Source of the DNA: JAIBJN01 sp963811635
GTDB taxonomy: Bacteria > Actinomycetota > Thermoleophilia > Gaiellales > Gaiellaceae
Assembly: GCA_963811635.1 (NCBI GenBank)
Contig: CAWESB010000008.1
Location: 1 to 64,000 of the forward strand
Direction: 5' to 3'
Length of the DNA: 64,000 nt
Part shown: positions 26,177-37,100 of the stretch, in pieces
Layout of the letters: every line of letters begins with the position of its first letter
Position numbering within the stretch: the stretch's first letter is position 1
Notes under the pieces: generated by a model
What the model saw: the letters and a program-made list of their open reading frames with translations, nothing else
What the model was told of the DNA's origin: nothing
The model's database searches: none
Translations under genes and position numbers: made by a program

Positions 26177-26985
26177 ACGGTCTCCCTCGGCTCGCGCCGC
26201 TCGGGCAGCGGCCAGGATAGAAGCTCGCGGACGAAGCCGACGCACTCCTCGACGGCGGCCTCGAGCAGCGCCATGCCCTTCTCTGCGGTCGCCTTCGTCG
26301 CGTCGCCCTGCACGCCGGTCGCCGAGAACGATGACCACCAGGGCATCACCTTCAGCGGGCCGTCCGCCCAGTCCATGAAGGCGTACTCCCCGTCGGGGTA
26401 GCCGCGCTCGTCGACCGCCTTCTCCATGTCCACGGCGTCCGGGTCGATGGCGAGGTAGATCGAGGTCTCCAGCTCGCAGGCGTGCCCCATTCCGCCACGC
26501 TCCGACTCGCGCAGCTCGCCGACGCGCGCCAGCGAGGCCTTGCCGGAGAGGTAGAACGCGGCCGCTGCGAGCACACCGGGATGCTCGACCCCGACGAGGC
26601 GGGCGGCGGCCTCGACGAAGTTCTGGTTCGAGCCGTGCCCGTTGAGGAAGAGCATCCGCCGGAAGCCGTGCCGGGCGAGCGACGTGCCCACGTCCGTGCA
26701 GTAGCGCGTGAACGTGTCCCAGCCGATCGTGATCGGGCCGGGGAAGTCCATGTGGTGCGGCGAGTAGCCGTGCGGGATCGGTGGCAGCAGGACGATCTCG
26801 TCGGGCGCGGCCTCCGCCGTCAGGCGGCACACCTCGGCCGTGATGCGAAGGTCGGTGTCGATGGGCAGGTGCGGCCCGTGGTCTTCGAGCGTGGCGACCG
26901 GAATGAGGCAGACGCGCTCCTCCGAGGACGCCCGGCGCACCTCCGGCCAGGTCAGGCGCTCGTAGAGGAGCGGGCTACCCCACAT
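26173..26985 (-). CDS. Creatininase-family amidohydrolase
   Basis: 270-residue metal-dependent amidase. The metal-binding residues are visible in TLEDHGPHLPIDTD (E, H, D), LNGHGSNQ and ACELETS. Besides creatininase, the family contains the MftE peptidase and FAPy deformylase, so cleaving a small amide or a modified peptide is possible. ATG 26985 lies 18 bases after the response-regulator stop with no good Shine-Dalgarno sequence. A TATACG just upstream (complement of 26993-26998) could be the -10 of an internal promoter with a very short leader. Confidence 0.88.
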   Translation of the reverse strand: MWGSPLLYERLTWPEVRRASSEERVCLIPVATLEDHGPHLPIDTDLRITAEVCRLTAEAAPDEIVLLPPIPHGYSPHHMDFPGPITIGWDTFTRYCTDVGTSLARHGFRRMLFLNGHGSNQNFVEAAARLVGVEHPGVLAAAAFYLSGKASLARVGELRESERGGMGHACELETSIYLAIDPDAVDMEKAVDERGYPDGEYAFMDWADGPLKVMPWWSSFSATGVQGDATKATAEKGMALLEAAVEECVGFVRELLSWPLPERREPRETV

Positions 26986-27003
26986 CCGGGCGATCGTATA
27001 TCG

Positions 27004-27669
27004 CTAGGGAGAGCGCGGGACGACGAGGCCCGACTCGTAGGCCACGATCACCGCCTGGCTGCGGTCGCGCAGGCGGAGCTTGCCCAGCACGCGGCTGACG
27101 TGCGTCTTCACGGTCTCCTTGCTGACGACGAGGCGCTCGGCGATCTCGTCGTTCGAGAGCCCCTCGGCGACGAGGCACAGCACTTCGGTCTCCCGCGGCG
27201 TCAGATCCTCGAGCAGCTCCGGCCGAGCCGGGGCGCGAGGGCGGAGGCGGGCGAACTCGTCGATCAGGCGGCGGGTCACGGTCGGGGCGAGCAGCGCCTC
27301 TCCCGCCGCCACCACCCGCACCGCGTCGAACAGCGTCTCGGCGGCCACGTCCTTGAGCAGGAAGCCGCTTGCGCCCGCGCTGAGGGCGTCGTACACGTAC
27401 TCGTCCAGATCGAACGTCGTGAGCATGAGGATTCTCGGGCGCTTGCCGCCGTCGGCCGCCAGCAGCCTGGTCGCCTCGATCCCGTCGAGGCCGGGCATGC
27501 GCACGTCCATGAGGACGACGTCGGGGCGCTCGGCCCGGCACAGCTCCACCGCCTCGACGCCGTCCGCCGCGGTGCCGGCCACGGCGAAGTCGACCTGGGT
27601 CTCGAGCAGCGCCGCGAAACCGGCCCGCACGATCTCCTGGTCGTCGGCCACGACCACCCGCACCGTCAT
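27004..27669 (-). CDS. NarL/LuxR-type two-component response regulator
   Basis: 221-residue regulator. The receiver domain (1-120) has the acidic pair VADDQE, the phospho-acceptor aspartate in VVLMDVRMPG and the conserved lysine in GFLLKD. The C-terminal LuxR helix-turn-helix (about 150-215) reads TPRETEVLCLVAEGLSNDEIAERL. It is translationally coupled (ATGA) to the kinase upstream and sits 18 bases before the amidase/peptide-import run, so it may control that operon. Confidence 0.93.
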   Translation of the reverse strand: MTVRVVVADDQEIVRAGFAALLETQVDFAVAGTAADGVEAVELCRAERPDVVLMDVRMPGLDGIEATRLLAADGGKRPRILMLTTFDLDEYVYDALSAGASGFLLKDVAAETLFDAVRVVAAGEALLAPTVTRRLIDEFARLRPRAPARPELLEDLTPRETEVLCLVAEGLSNDEIAERLVVSKETVKTHVSRVLGKLRLRDRSQAVIVAYESGLVVPRSP

Positions 27670-28832
27670 GGCGCGGGCCTCGAGAGGGGGAGCTCGGCCT
27701 CGACGACGAAGCCGCCGTCGCCGCCGGGGCCGGTCTTCAGCCTGCCCCCGACCATGGTTGCGCGCTCCTGCATGCCGAGTAGGCCGTGGCCGCTCGTGTC
27801 GGCCGCCGGCGGTCCGGGCCCGTCGTCGCTCACCCGCAGTCGAAGCGCGTCTTCCTCGTAGCCGAGCTTGACTTCGACCGACGCGCCCGGAGCGTGTCGC
27901 CGCGCGTTCGTGAGCGCCTCCTGCACGATCCGGTACGCCGTCAGGTCGACGCCAGGCGGCAGAGGAGTCACGTCGCCTTCGAGCGTCAGCCGCACCGGTG
28001 TTCCCGCCGTACGGGCGCTGTCGATCAGCTCCGCGAGACGCCCGAGCCCGGGCTGGGGCGAGCGGGCGGCCTCGGGGCCGCCGTCCGCTCGGAGCACGCC
28101 GAGCAGACGTCGCAGCTCCGTGAGGGAGTCCCGGGCCGTCTGTCCGATCGCCGCCAGGCGCTCCTTGCCCTCGTCGGGCATGTCCGGCGTGGTCAGGCGG
28201 GCGGTCTCGGCCTGGACGGCGATCACGGACACATGGTGGGCGACGACGTCGTGGAGCTCGCGGGCGATCCGCGCCCGCTCTTCCATGATCACCTGGTCGC
28301 GCTGCGTCTCGGCCATGGCGTGCCGCGTCGCGTCGCGCTCGGCGATCGCCTGGCTCCGCTGCCGCCGCGAGTCGCCCAGGACCTGCGCCGCGACCACGAG
28401 CACGAGGAGCATGACGCCCGCGAGCGAGTCCTCGTCGGACCAGGCGACGGCGGCGACGAGGAACGGCGCCGCCAGGAGCACCGACCAGCGCCGGCGGTAG
28501 CGGTTGGCAACGAGGTAGACGACGATGAGCTGAGCGGTGATGCCGGACAGGGTCAGGAGCGTCGGGTCGCTCGCGACCGCGACGAGCGAGGCGAACGTGA
28601 CGACGCCCGCGACCCAGGGAAGGCGCGTGCGCCAGAAGACGAGCGGAAGCGTCGCGAGCAGGTTGGCGATCAGGCAGCCCGCGCGGTCGCCCGGGTCCGC
28701 CGCGTACAGGAACGTCTCCACGATGGCGCCGAGCCCGAGCGCGAGGGCAAGGGCGATCGGTCCGTCGGGGCCGGACAGGATCCGGCGCACATCCGAGACG
28801 AGATCGTCGAAGGTCACGTTCACGAGGCTCAT
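27666..28832 (-). CDS. Two-component sensor histidine kinase (HisKA_3/NarX-like)
   Basis: 388-residue membrane kinase. Four to five hydrophobic segments in the first 150 residues are followed by the HisKA_3 dimerisation helix with the phospho-histidine in ARELHDVVAHHVSV, and an HATPase domain with N-box EALTNARRHA and G-box DDGPGP. No large external sensor is present, so it probably senses the membrane or uses few extracellular residues. I chose ATG 28832; ATG 28859 would add nine residues (MRRGCAGAT). It pairs with the NarL-type regulator. Confidence 0.92.
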   Translation of the reverse strand: MSLVNVTFDDLVSDVRRILSGPDGPIALALALGLGAIVETFLYAADPGDRAGCLIANLLATLPLVFWRTRLPWVAGVVTFASLVAVASDPTLLTLSGITAQLIVVYLVANRYRRRWSVLLAAPFLVAAVAWSDEDSLAGVMLLVLVVAAQVLGDSRRQRSQAIAERDATRHAMAETQRDQVIMEERARIARELHDVVAHHVSVIAVQAETARLTTPDMPDEGKERLAAIGQTARDSLTELRRLLGVLRADGGPEAARSPQPGLGRLAELIDSARTAGTPVRLTLEGDVTPLPPGVDLTAYRIVQEALTNARRHAPGASVEVKLGYEEDALRLRVSDDGPGPPAADTSGHGLLGMQERATMVGGRLKTGPGGDGGFVVEAELPLSRPAP

Positions 28833-28852
28833 TGTCGCCCCGGCGCACCCGC

Positions 28853-28961
28853 GGCGCATCGCTCCGGGCCACGACTTTCGCCCTCCCTCCCGGGGGTGAC
28901 GCGGCGCATGCCCTTCACCGCGAGGGGGGTCGTGAAAGACGGCTCCGGGGCGCGATGCGCC
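28853..28961. repeat. Nested imperfect palindrome at the head of the kinase operon
   Basis: Three nested inverted arms share nearly the same centre (about 28902-28907): GGCGCATCGC 28853-28862 with GCGATGCGCC 28952-28961, CACGAC 28870-28875 with GTCGTG 28929-28934, and GGTGA 28895-28899 with TCACC 28915-28919. It lies just upstream of the sensor kinase, partly over its longer possible start. It could be a regulator-binding region or a folded leader. The rest of the 236-base gap to the OsmC gene shows nothing else I can support. Confidence 0.4.
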
Positions 28962-29068
28962 GAACGCCGGCGCCTCGTACCTTCAGGTCATGAGCGCGTC
29001 GGCGTCGCGTTCGCCTATGCGTTCCCGTCGCTCGTGGTCGCGCTCTGACTGGTTCGCTTGCGAGACGC

Positions 29069-29500
29069 CTAGGCGAGCGCCGCGTCGAGCGCGATCTCCG
29101 GCACTGCGGCGAGGGCCTGGGAGACCGGGCAGCCTTGCTTCGCCGCCTCGGCCGCCGCGCGAAAGCCGTCCTCGTCGAGGCCGGGGACTCGTCCGCGCGC
29201 GGTAAGCGCGACCTTCGTGATCCCCTCTCCCGGCTGGAAGGTGACGGTTGCGCCGGTCTTCAGCTCGTCGGGAGGTGTGCCGGCGCCGGCGAGCTCGTGC
29301 GAGAGCGCCATCGCGAAGCAGGCGGCATGCGCGGCCGCGATCAGCTCCTCGGGGCTCGTGCGCCCGGCGGGCTCCTCGGCGCGCGAGGCCCAGGTGACAT
29401 CGAGCGGGGCAAAGGCGCCGCTGCCGACGCTGTCGATGGTTCCGCTTCCTTCGATCAGGCTGCCGTGCCAGGTGACGTCGGCGTGTCGGTCGGTCGCCAT
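29069..29500 (-). CDS. OsmC-family protein
   Basis: 143-residue OsmC-type peroxide or organic-hydroperoxide reductase fold. It contains the two conserved cysteine environments, AAHAACFAMAL and AKQGCPVSQAL, which match the peroxidatic and resolving cysteines of OsmC. Start is ATG 29500, with a strong purine-rich GAAGGGGG upstream on the minus strand. It is a single-gene unit, divergent from the RNA helicase. A role in peroxide or thiol stress is likely. Confidence 0.9.
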   Translation of the reverse strand: MATDRHADVTWHGSLIEGSGTIDSVGSGAFAPLDVTWASRAEEPAGRTSPEELIAAAHAACFAMALSHELAGAGTPPDELKTGATVTFQPGEGITKVALTARGRVPGLDEDGFRAAAEAAKQGCPVSQALAAVPEIALDAALA

Positions 29501-29679
29501 GCGTTTCCCCCTTCTCGTCGTTGACGAATTTCGACTGTACCGCGGGCCGATCCGCCGCTGCTGCTACCGTCCTTGACAACAGGTCGGCACTCGGTCGACC
29601 GTGAGATGAGCTTCTCGTTCCTCCTTCGGACGTACGGGCCAGGCGAATCTCGACCCGAACGAACAAGGAGTAGAACAGC

Positions 29680-30852
<1,173 letters not shown>

Positions 30853-30897
30853 GTCGCGGCACGCGCTAGAGGGGCTCCCGGCAGGCAAGCTTCCGGG

Positions 30898-32721
30898 GTG
30901 GCAGGACGCAGCAGATGGAATTTCTCGGCCGGCGACGCGCCTGAGCGCCCCGCCGACCCGGAGGTGCGCAAGGCGAACCTCCACCGCATAGTCCGCCTCT
31001 TCAAGCCGTACAAGCGGACGCTCCTCGCGGTCAACGCGCTGATCTTCCTCTCGGCAGGGCTCGGCGTGATCCCGTCCTTCCTCCTCCGGGAGGTGCTGGA
31101 TGTCGCCATCCCGGACGAGCGCGTCGGGCTCCTGACCGCGCTCGTCGCCGGGATGATCGCGATCCCGATCGCCACCGGGACGCTCGGCGTCTGGCAGACC
31201 CTGCTCTCGAACCGGGTCGGGCAGGCCGTCATGCACGACCTGCGCACGGCGGTCTACCGGCACCTGCAGCGGCTCTCGCTCGCCTTCTTCACCCGCACAC
31301 GCACGGGTGAGGTGCAGAGCCGGATCGCCAACGACATCGGCGGGATCGAGAACGTCGTCACGTCGACGGCGACCTCGGTGATCTCGAACGTGACCACGGT
31401 GCTCGCAACCGTCGGGGCCATGATCCTGCTCGACTGGCGGCTCGCCGTCTTCGCGCTGGCGCTCCTGCCGCTGTTCGTCTGGCTGACGAAGCGCGTCGGC
31501 GACCAGCGGCGCATGGTCACGGCCGAGCTCCAGGCCTCGCTGGCGGACGTCTCCTCGATCGTGCAGGAGTCGCTCTCCGTCTCCGGGATCCTGCTCGGCA
31601 AGACCATGGGCCGGTCGGACGATCTGGCCGAGCGCTTCGGCGCCGAGTCGAGGAGGCTCGCGGATCTCGAGGTGCGGAGCCGGATGACAGGCCGGTGGAT
31701 GATGGCCGCGATCCAGACGACGTTCGCGGTCATGCCCGCCCTCGTCTACTGGTTCGCGGGCTGGACGATGGCGAATGGCAGCGGTGCGATCTCGATCGGC
31801 ACCCTGGTCGCCTTCACGACCCTGCAGGCGCGGCTCTTCTTCCCGATTGGCTCGCTGCTCGGCGTCCAGGTCGACCTGCAGAGCTCGCTCGCCCTCTTCG
31901 ACCGGATCTTCGAGTACCTCGACCAGCCGATCGACATCGTCGAGGGGACGCGGACGCTCGAGCGCCCGCACGGCGACGTCGCGTTCGAGAACGTGCGCTT
32001 CCGCTACGGCGACGAGCGCTGGACGCTCGAGGAGGTCGCATTCGCGGTTCCCGCCGGGACGAAGACGGCGCTCGTGGGCGAGACCGGCTCCGGCAAGACG
32101 ACCTGTGCGTACCTCGTCGCGAGGCTCTACGACGCCACCGAGGGCAAGGTGACCATCGACGGCGTCGACGTGCGCGAGCTGACCTTCGAGACGCTGGCGG
32201 CCGCCGTGGGCGTCGTCTCCCAGGAGACGTACCTCTTCCACGCGACCGTCCGCGAGAATCTCCGCTTCGCCAGGCCGGAGGCCACCGACGCCGAAATCGA
32301 GGAGGCCGCGCGCGCCGCGCAGGTGCACGACCTGATCGCCTCGCTCTCGGAGGGCTACGACACCGTCGTCGGCGAGCGCGGCTACCGCTTCTCGGGCGGC
32401 GAGAAGCAGCGGATGGCGATCGCCCGCACGATCCTGCGCAACCCGCCGATCCTCGTCCTCGACGAGGCGACGTCCGCCCTCGACACCCAGACCGAGCGCG
32501 CCGTTCAGGACGCGCTGGAGCGGCTGGCCGAGGGCCGCACGACGATCGCGATCGCACACCGGCTCTCCACCGTCCAGGACGCCGACCAGATCGTCGTCCT
32601 CGACCACGGCCGTGTCGTCGAGGTCGGGACGCACGAGGAGCTGCTCGCCCGAGCCGGGCGCTACGCCTCGCTCGTCTTCCGTGACGCGGACGCCCCGGAC
32701 CCGGTTCTCACCGAGTCCTAG
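30898..32721 (+). CDS. ABC exporter, fused permease and ATPase (MdlB/MsbA type)
   Basis: 607-residue half-transporter. About six transmembrane helices lie in residues 35-320, followed by an ATPase domain with Walker A GETGSGKTT, signature FSGGEKQR, Walker B LVLDEATSALD and the H-loop AHRLST. It should dimerise and export lipids, drugs or peptides. Start is GTG 30898, 45 bases after the helicase stop. Substrate unknown. Confidence 0.93.
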   Translation: MAGRSRWNFSAGDAPERPADPEVRKANLHRIVRLFKPYKRTLLAVNALIFLSAGLGVIPSFLLREVLDVAIPDERVGLLTALVAGMIAIPIATGTLGVWQTLLSNRVGQAVMHDLRTAVYRHLQRLSLAFFTRTRTGEVQSRIANDIGGIENVVTSTATSVISNVTTVLATVGAMILLDWRLAVFALALLPLFVWLTKRVGDQRRMVTAELQASLADVSSIVQESLSVSGILLGKTMGRSDDLAERFGAESRRLADLEVRSRMTGRWMMAAIQTTFAVMPALVYWFAGWTMANGSGAISIGTLVAFTTLQARLFFPIGSLLGVQVDLQSSLALFDRIFEYLDQPIDIVEGTRTLERPHGDVAFENVRFRYGDERWTLEEVAFAVPAGTKTALVGETGSGKTTCAYLVARLYDATEGKVTIDGVDVRELTFETLAAAVGVVSQETYLFHATVRENLRFARPEATDAEIEEAARAAQVHDLIASLSEGYDTVVGERGYRFSGGEKQRMAIARTILRNPPILVLDEATSALDTQTERAVQDALERLAEGRTTIAIAHRLSTVQDADQIVVLDHGRVVEVGTHEELLARAGRYASLVFRDADAPDPVLTES

Positions 32722-32761
32722 AGGCCGACTCGGCCCCATGGTGGCTGCCGGGCGGCTCGTC

Positions 32762-32806
32762 CGGGTGGTTTTGTGACTAAAGCTTCTTAAAAAATTGTCG
32801 ATGAGG
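32762..32806. promoter_or_regulatory. AT-rich promoter-like patch before the oxoamine-synthase operon
   Basis: Within a very GC-rich window, 32767-32800 is strongly AT-rich (a GTTTTGTGA block and a CTTCTTAAAAAATTG block). It lies 12-45 bases before the ATG at 32812. This is where a promoter for the three-gene operon is expected. I cannot assign exact -35 and -10 boxes. Confidence 0.35.
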
Positions 32807-32811
32807 GGCGG

Positions 32812-34104
32812 ATGAGCGTCTTCCGTCCGGACGGCCACCGCTCGCCGTCCGCATCGCCACGCTGGATCGACCGCTGGCTGGCCGCCTGCAGCGAGCTGGC
32901 CGAGCTCGAGCGATCCCATCCGATGACGGACGCCGTCATCGACGAGATCGACGGCCGGATGATCCGCATCGGCGATCAATGGCTCGCCGACTTCGCCTCC
33001 TGCAACTACCTGGGCTTCGACCTCGACCGCGAGATCATCGACGCGGTCCCCGAGTACCTCGAGAAGTGGGGTACGCACCCGAGCTGGTCGCGCATGCTCG
33101 GGAGCCCGATCCTCTACCCGCAGATCGAGGAGCGCCTGATCGAGCTGCTCGGCTGCGAGGACGCGCTCGTGATCCCCACGATCACGTTGATCCACCTGTC
33201 CGTGATCCCGGTCCTCGCGGGCGACGGGACGATCTTCGTCGACAACCGCGCCCACAAGACGATCTACGATGGCTGCCAGTTCGCCTCCGCGCGCGGCGCC
33301 ACCGTCAAGCGCTTCCGCTTCGAGGATCCCGACGACCTGGAGCAGCTCCTGCGCCAGGACACCTCGAGCACGCGCCTCGTCTGCATGGACGGCGTCAACA
33401 GCATGACCGGAAACGCTCCGGACCTGAAGGACTTCGCCCGGGTTGCGAGGCTCTACGACGCGATCCTCTACGTCGACGACGCGCACGGCTTCGGCGTCAT
33501 CGGCGAGCGCAGCACGGACGAGACGAGCCCGTACGGGGGGCGGGGCAACAGCGTCGTCCGCTACTGCGGCGAGTCGTACGACGGCATCGTGCTCGTCGCC
33601 GGCTTCTCCAAGTCGTACTCGTCGCTCGCGGCCTTCGTCGCCTGCCCGACCGACCTGAAGGAGCTGCTGAAGACGGCCGCGCCGCCCTACCTGTACTCGG
33701 GCCCTTCGCCGACGGCGTCGCTCGCGACCGTCCTCGCCGGCTTCGATGTCAACGAGGCCCGAGGCGAGGCGATCCGCGCCGACCTGTGGCGCAAGACCGA
33801 CCAGATCCTCGCCTGCCTCGACAGCCTCGGCGTCCACACGCCGAACCGGTCCGGCTTCCCGATCATCGAGGTCCCGCTCGCGCGTCACGAGGACATCGAC
33901 GCGGCCGGCCGCTTCCTCTTCGACAACGGGATCTACGTCACCCTTGCTGCCTACCCGCTCGTGCCCAAGAGCGAGGTCGGGTTCCGCATCCAGGTCACGG
34001 CCGCGAACTCGCAGGCCGAGATCGAGCAGCTCCTCGACGTGCTCGGCAAGCTCGCGAACGCCTTCGACCTCCGGCCGTCGCGGCCGCAGGAGTTCGCCGC
34101 GTGA
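32812..34104 (+). CDS. Divergent alpha-oxoamine-synthase-fold PLP enzyme
   Basis: 430-residue fold-type I PLP enzyme related to BioF, KBL, serine palmitoyltransferase and the CAI-1 autoinducer synthase CqsA. It has NYLGF near residue 65, the PLP-ring aspartate in VDDAHGFGVIGE, and the Schiff-base lysine in AGFSKSYSS (K267). It lacks the glycine-rich GSGGSR-type motif seen in BioF, so it is a distinct branch. Family members condense an acyl-CoA with an amino acid to an alpha-aminoketone. Its stop overlaps the GTG start of a membrane c-di-GMP protein (GTGA), so the two are co-translated. Product unknown; an aminotransferase role is an alternative. Confidence 0.85.
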   Translation: MSVFRPDGHRSPSASPRWIDRWLAACSELAELERSHPMTDAVIDEIDGRMIRIGDQWLADFASCNYLGFDLDREIIDAVPEYLEKWGTHPSWSRMLGSPILYPQIEERLIELLGCEDALVIPTITLIHLSVIPVLAGDGTIFVDNRAHKTIYDGCQFASARGATVKRFRFEDPDDLEQLLRQDTSSTRLVCMDGVNSMTGNAPDLKDFARVARLYDAILYVDDAHGFGVIGERSTDETSPYGGRGNSVVRYCGESYDGIVLVAGFSKSYSSLAAFVACPTDLKELLKTAAPPYLYSGPSPTASLATVLAGFDVNEARGEAIRADLWRKTDQILACLDSLGVHTPNRSGFPIIEVPLARHEDIDAAGRFLFDNGIYVTLAAYPLVPKSEVGFRIQVTAANSQAEIEQLLDVLGKLANAFDLRPSRPQEFAA

Positions 34105-37100
34105 GCACGTTCGCCCACTTCGACTGGCGCGGGCGCGCGTGGGTGATCTACCTCGCGGTCGGCGGCCTCCTGACGGCTGCCTACCTCTGGTTCCCGCCGC
34201 TCAAGGGCAACGGGCCCCTGATCAACCTGCTGGGCCTCTCGGGGACGGTCGCGGTCGCGATCGGCATCTACATCCACCGTCCCAAGGCGCGGCTGGCCTG
34301 GGTGCTCTTCATCGTCGGCCTGTTCCTCTTCTTCGCCGGCGACCTCTACACGTACAGCTACCCCAAGCTGACGGGCGCCGAGGTCGAGTTCCCGTCGATC
34401 GGCGACGCCATCTACCTGGCCGTCTATCCGCCGCTCGTGGCCGGGCTGCTTGTCCTCGTCCGCCGTCGTAACCCGCAGGGCGACCGCGCAGGCGTCATCG
34501 ACTCGCTGATCATCTCGGTCGGCATCGCGTTGCTCTCGTGGGTCTTCCTCGTCGCGCCGAACATCCACCTTTCAGGTCTAACGGTGCTCGAGAAGGCGGT
34601 CTCGGCCGCCTATCCGCTCGGCGACATCCTCCTCCTCGCCGCCACGGTCCGGCTCGCGGTCGACAACGGGAAGCGGGCCCCCGCCTTCTACCTCCTGGTC
34701 GGGAGCATCGTCTCCCTCCTCGCCGTCGACTCGGCGTACAACTATGCGCTGCTCACGGGCACGTACAACCACCAGCTCAGCTACGACGTCGGCTGGATCG
34801 CCTTCTACCTCCTCTGGGGCGCGGCTGCGCTGCACCCGTCGATGCGGACGCTCGAGGAGCCCGCGCTCGACTCCCGCACGCGCCTGACCCCGCTCCGCCT
34901 CGGCCTGCTCGCCGGCGCGTGCCTGATCGCCCCAGGCGTTCGCGCCTGGCAGGCGTTCGGCGACACCGACCGCCTCGTCCTCATCTTCGCCTCCGCCCTC
35001 CTCTTCCTGCTCGTGGTGGCCCGCATGGTCGGCCTCGTCCGCCAGGAGGAGCGCGCGACCTCCCGCGAGGTGGCGCTCCGGCGGGCCGGCGGCGACCTCG
35101 TCGCCGCTGCCGGTCGCGCGCAGATCAACGAGGCGGCCATCTCGGCCGTCCTCGCCCTCGTCGACCACCCGGTCGACGTCCGGCTCGTCGTCCTGAGCCC
35201 GGAGGGCTCCTTCGTGGCAGCCTCCTCCGGCGACGACGGCGATTGGGGGGTCTCGAAGAGCGCCGGCGCTTGGCTGCGCGAGCCGACGAGGATCGGAACA
35301 GAGGTCGCGCTCGCGAGCGTGCCCGGGGACGTGCGCAAGGAGCTTCGCTTCGACGGCGGCCAGTCCGTGCTGGTCCTTCCCCTCACGGTTCGCGACGCGA
35401 CGCGAGGGCTGCTCGTCCTCTGCTCGCCGGTCGCCATGTCGCGCGAGCTGTTCGACTCGCTCGAGTCGCTCGCCTCGCAGGTGTCGCTCGCCGCCGAGGG
35501 CGCATCTCTGGCCGAGGATCTCCACCGCCGCCAGAGCGAGGCGCGCTTCCGGTCGCTCGTCGCCCATTCCAGCGACCTCATCACCGTCCTGGACGCCCAC
35601 GGCGCGGTCACCTACCAGAGCCCGTCGGTCGAGCGCGTGCTCGGTTACCGCGTCGACGAGGTGGAGGGGAGCGACTTCGCGCGCTTCCTCGCCGAGTCCG
35701 ACCGCCCGCGGCTCGCGCAGATCGTCGCCGGCGTCGGCGAAGCCTACGTCGGCGGCGGCTCGGAGACGCACGTGATCGAGTGTTCGCTCCGGCATCGCAA
35801 CGGCAACTGGCTCCAGTTCGAGGTGCAGCACACGGACCTGCTCCAGGACGAGCACGTCCGCGGCGTCGTGCTCAACAGCCGCGACGTCAGCGAGCGCAAG
35901 GCCTTCGAGGACCAGCTCGCGCACCAGGCGTTCCACGACCCGGTGACGAGCCTCGCCAACCGTGCCCTGTTCGCCGACCGCGTCCAGCACTCGATCATGC
36001 GCTCCAGCCGCGGCGGCCCCGCGATCGGCGTCATGTTCATCGACCTGGACGACTTCAAGACGGTGAACGACAGCCTCGGCCACGCGGCCGGCGACACCGT
36101 TCTCCAGGAGGTCGCGCGCCGACTGCTCGGCGCCGTTCGCCCGGCCGACACGGTCGCCCGCTTCGGCGGCGACGAGTTCGCCGTCCTCCTCGACGGGATC
36201 AAGGACTCCGAGGAGGCGGCCGACGTCGCCGGCAGGATCCTCCGCGCCCTCGAGCTCCAGTTCGACGTCGACGGCAAGCACGTCTATCCGCGCGCGAGCG
36301 TCGGCATCTGCCTCGCCGATCACGGGCTCGGCTCGTCCGACGCCGAGGAGCTCTTGCGCAACGCCGACGTCGCCATGTACATGGCCAAGCGCGACAGCAA
36401 GGGCGGCTACCGGGTGTTCGAGCCGGCGATGCACGAGCGCGTCGTCGAGCGCCTCGAGCTCCAAGCCGAGCTTCAGCAGGCGCTCGAGCTCGACCAGCTC
36501 GCGATCCACTACCAGCCGGTCGTCCGCCTCGACCAGCGCAGCGACTACGGCGTCGAGGCGCTCCTCCGCTGGATGCACCCCACACGCGGGGTGATCCCGC
36601 CGCTCAACTTCATCCCGCTGGCCGAGGAGACGGGTCTGATCGTCCCGATCGGCCGCTGGGTGCTGCAGGAGGCCTGCCGCCAGGGCGTCCGCCTGCACGA
36701 GCGCTTCCCGCGGACGCCGCCGCTGACGATCAGCGTCAACCTCTCCGTCAAGCAGCTCCAGTCGGAGTCGATCATCGACGACGTCCGCGAGGCGCTCGAG
36801 CTGACCGGGCTGCCCCCGTCGGCCCTCGTCCTCGAGATCACCGAGACGGTGATGATGGCCGACACGGATCTGGCGGTTCAGCGGCTGCACGAGCTGAAGG
36901 CGCTCGGTGTCCTCCTCGCGATGGACGACTTCGGAACGGGCTACTCGTCGCTCTCCTACCTGAGCCGGTTCCCCGTCGACATCCTCAAGATGGATCGATC
37001 GTTCCTCTCGTCGGAGCACGACGAGTCGGGCCTCGCCGCTGCGATCATCGCGCTCGGGAACAGCCTGAGCCTCGACGTCGTCGCGGAGGGCATCGAGCTC

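Noticed and set aside
32979..34100. The same open frame runs 1122 bases upstream of the GGDEF-EAL start
   Set aside because: This part is an arginine-rich shadow of the oxoamine-synthase gene; the membrane protein starts naturally at GTG 34101.
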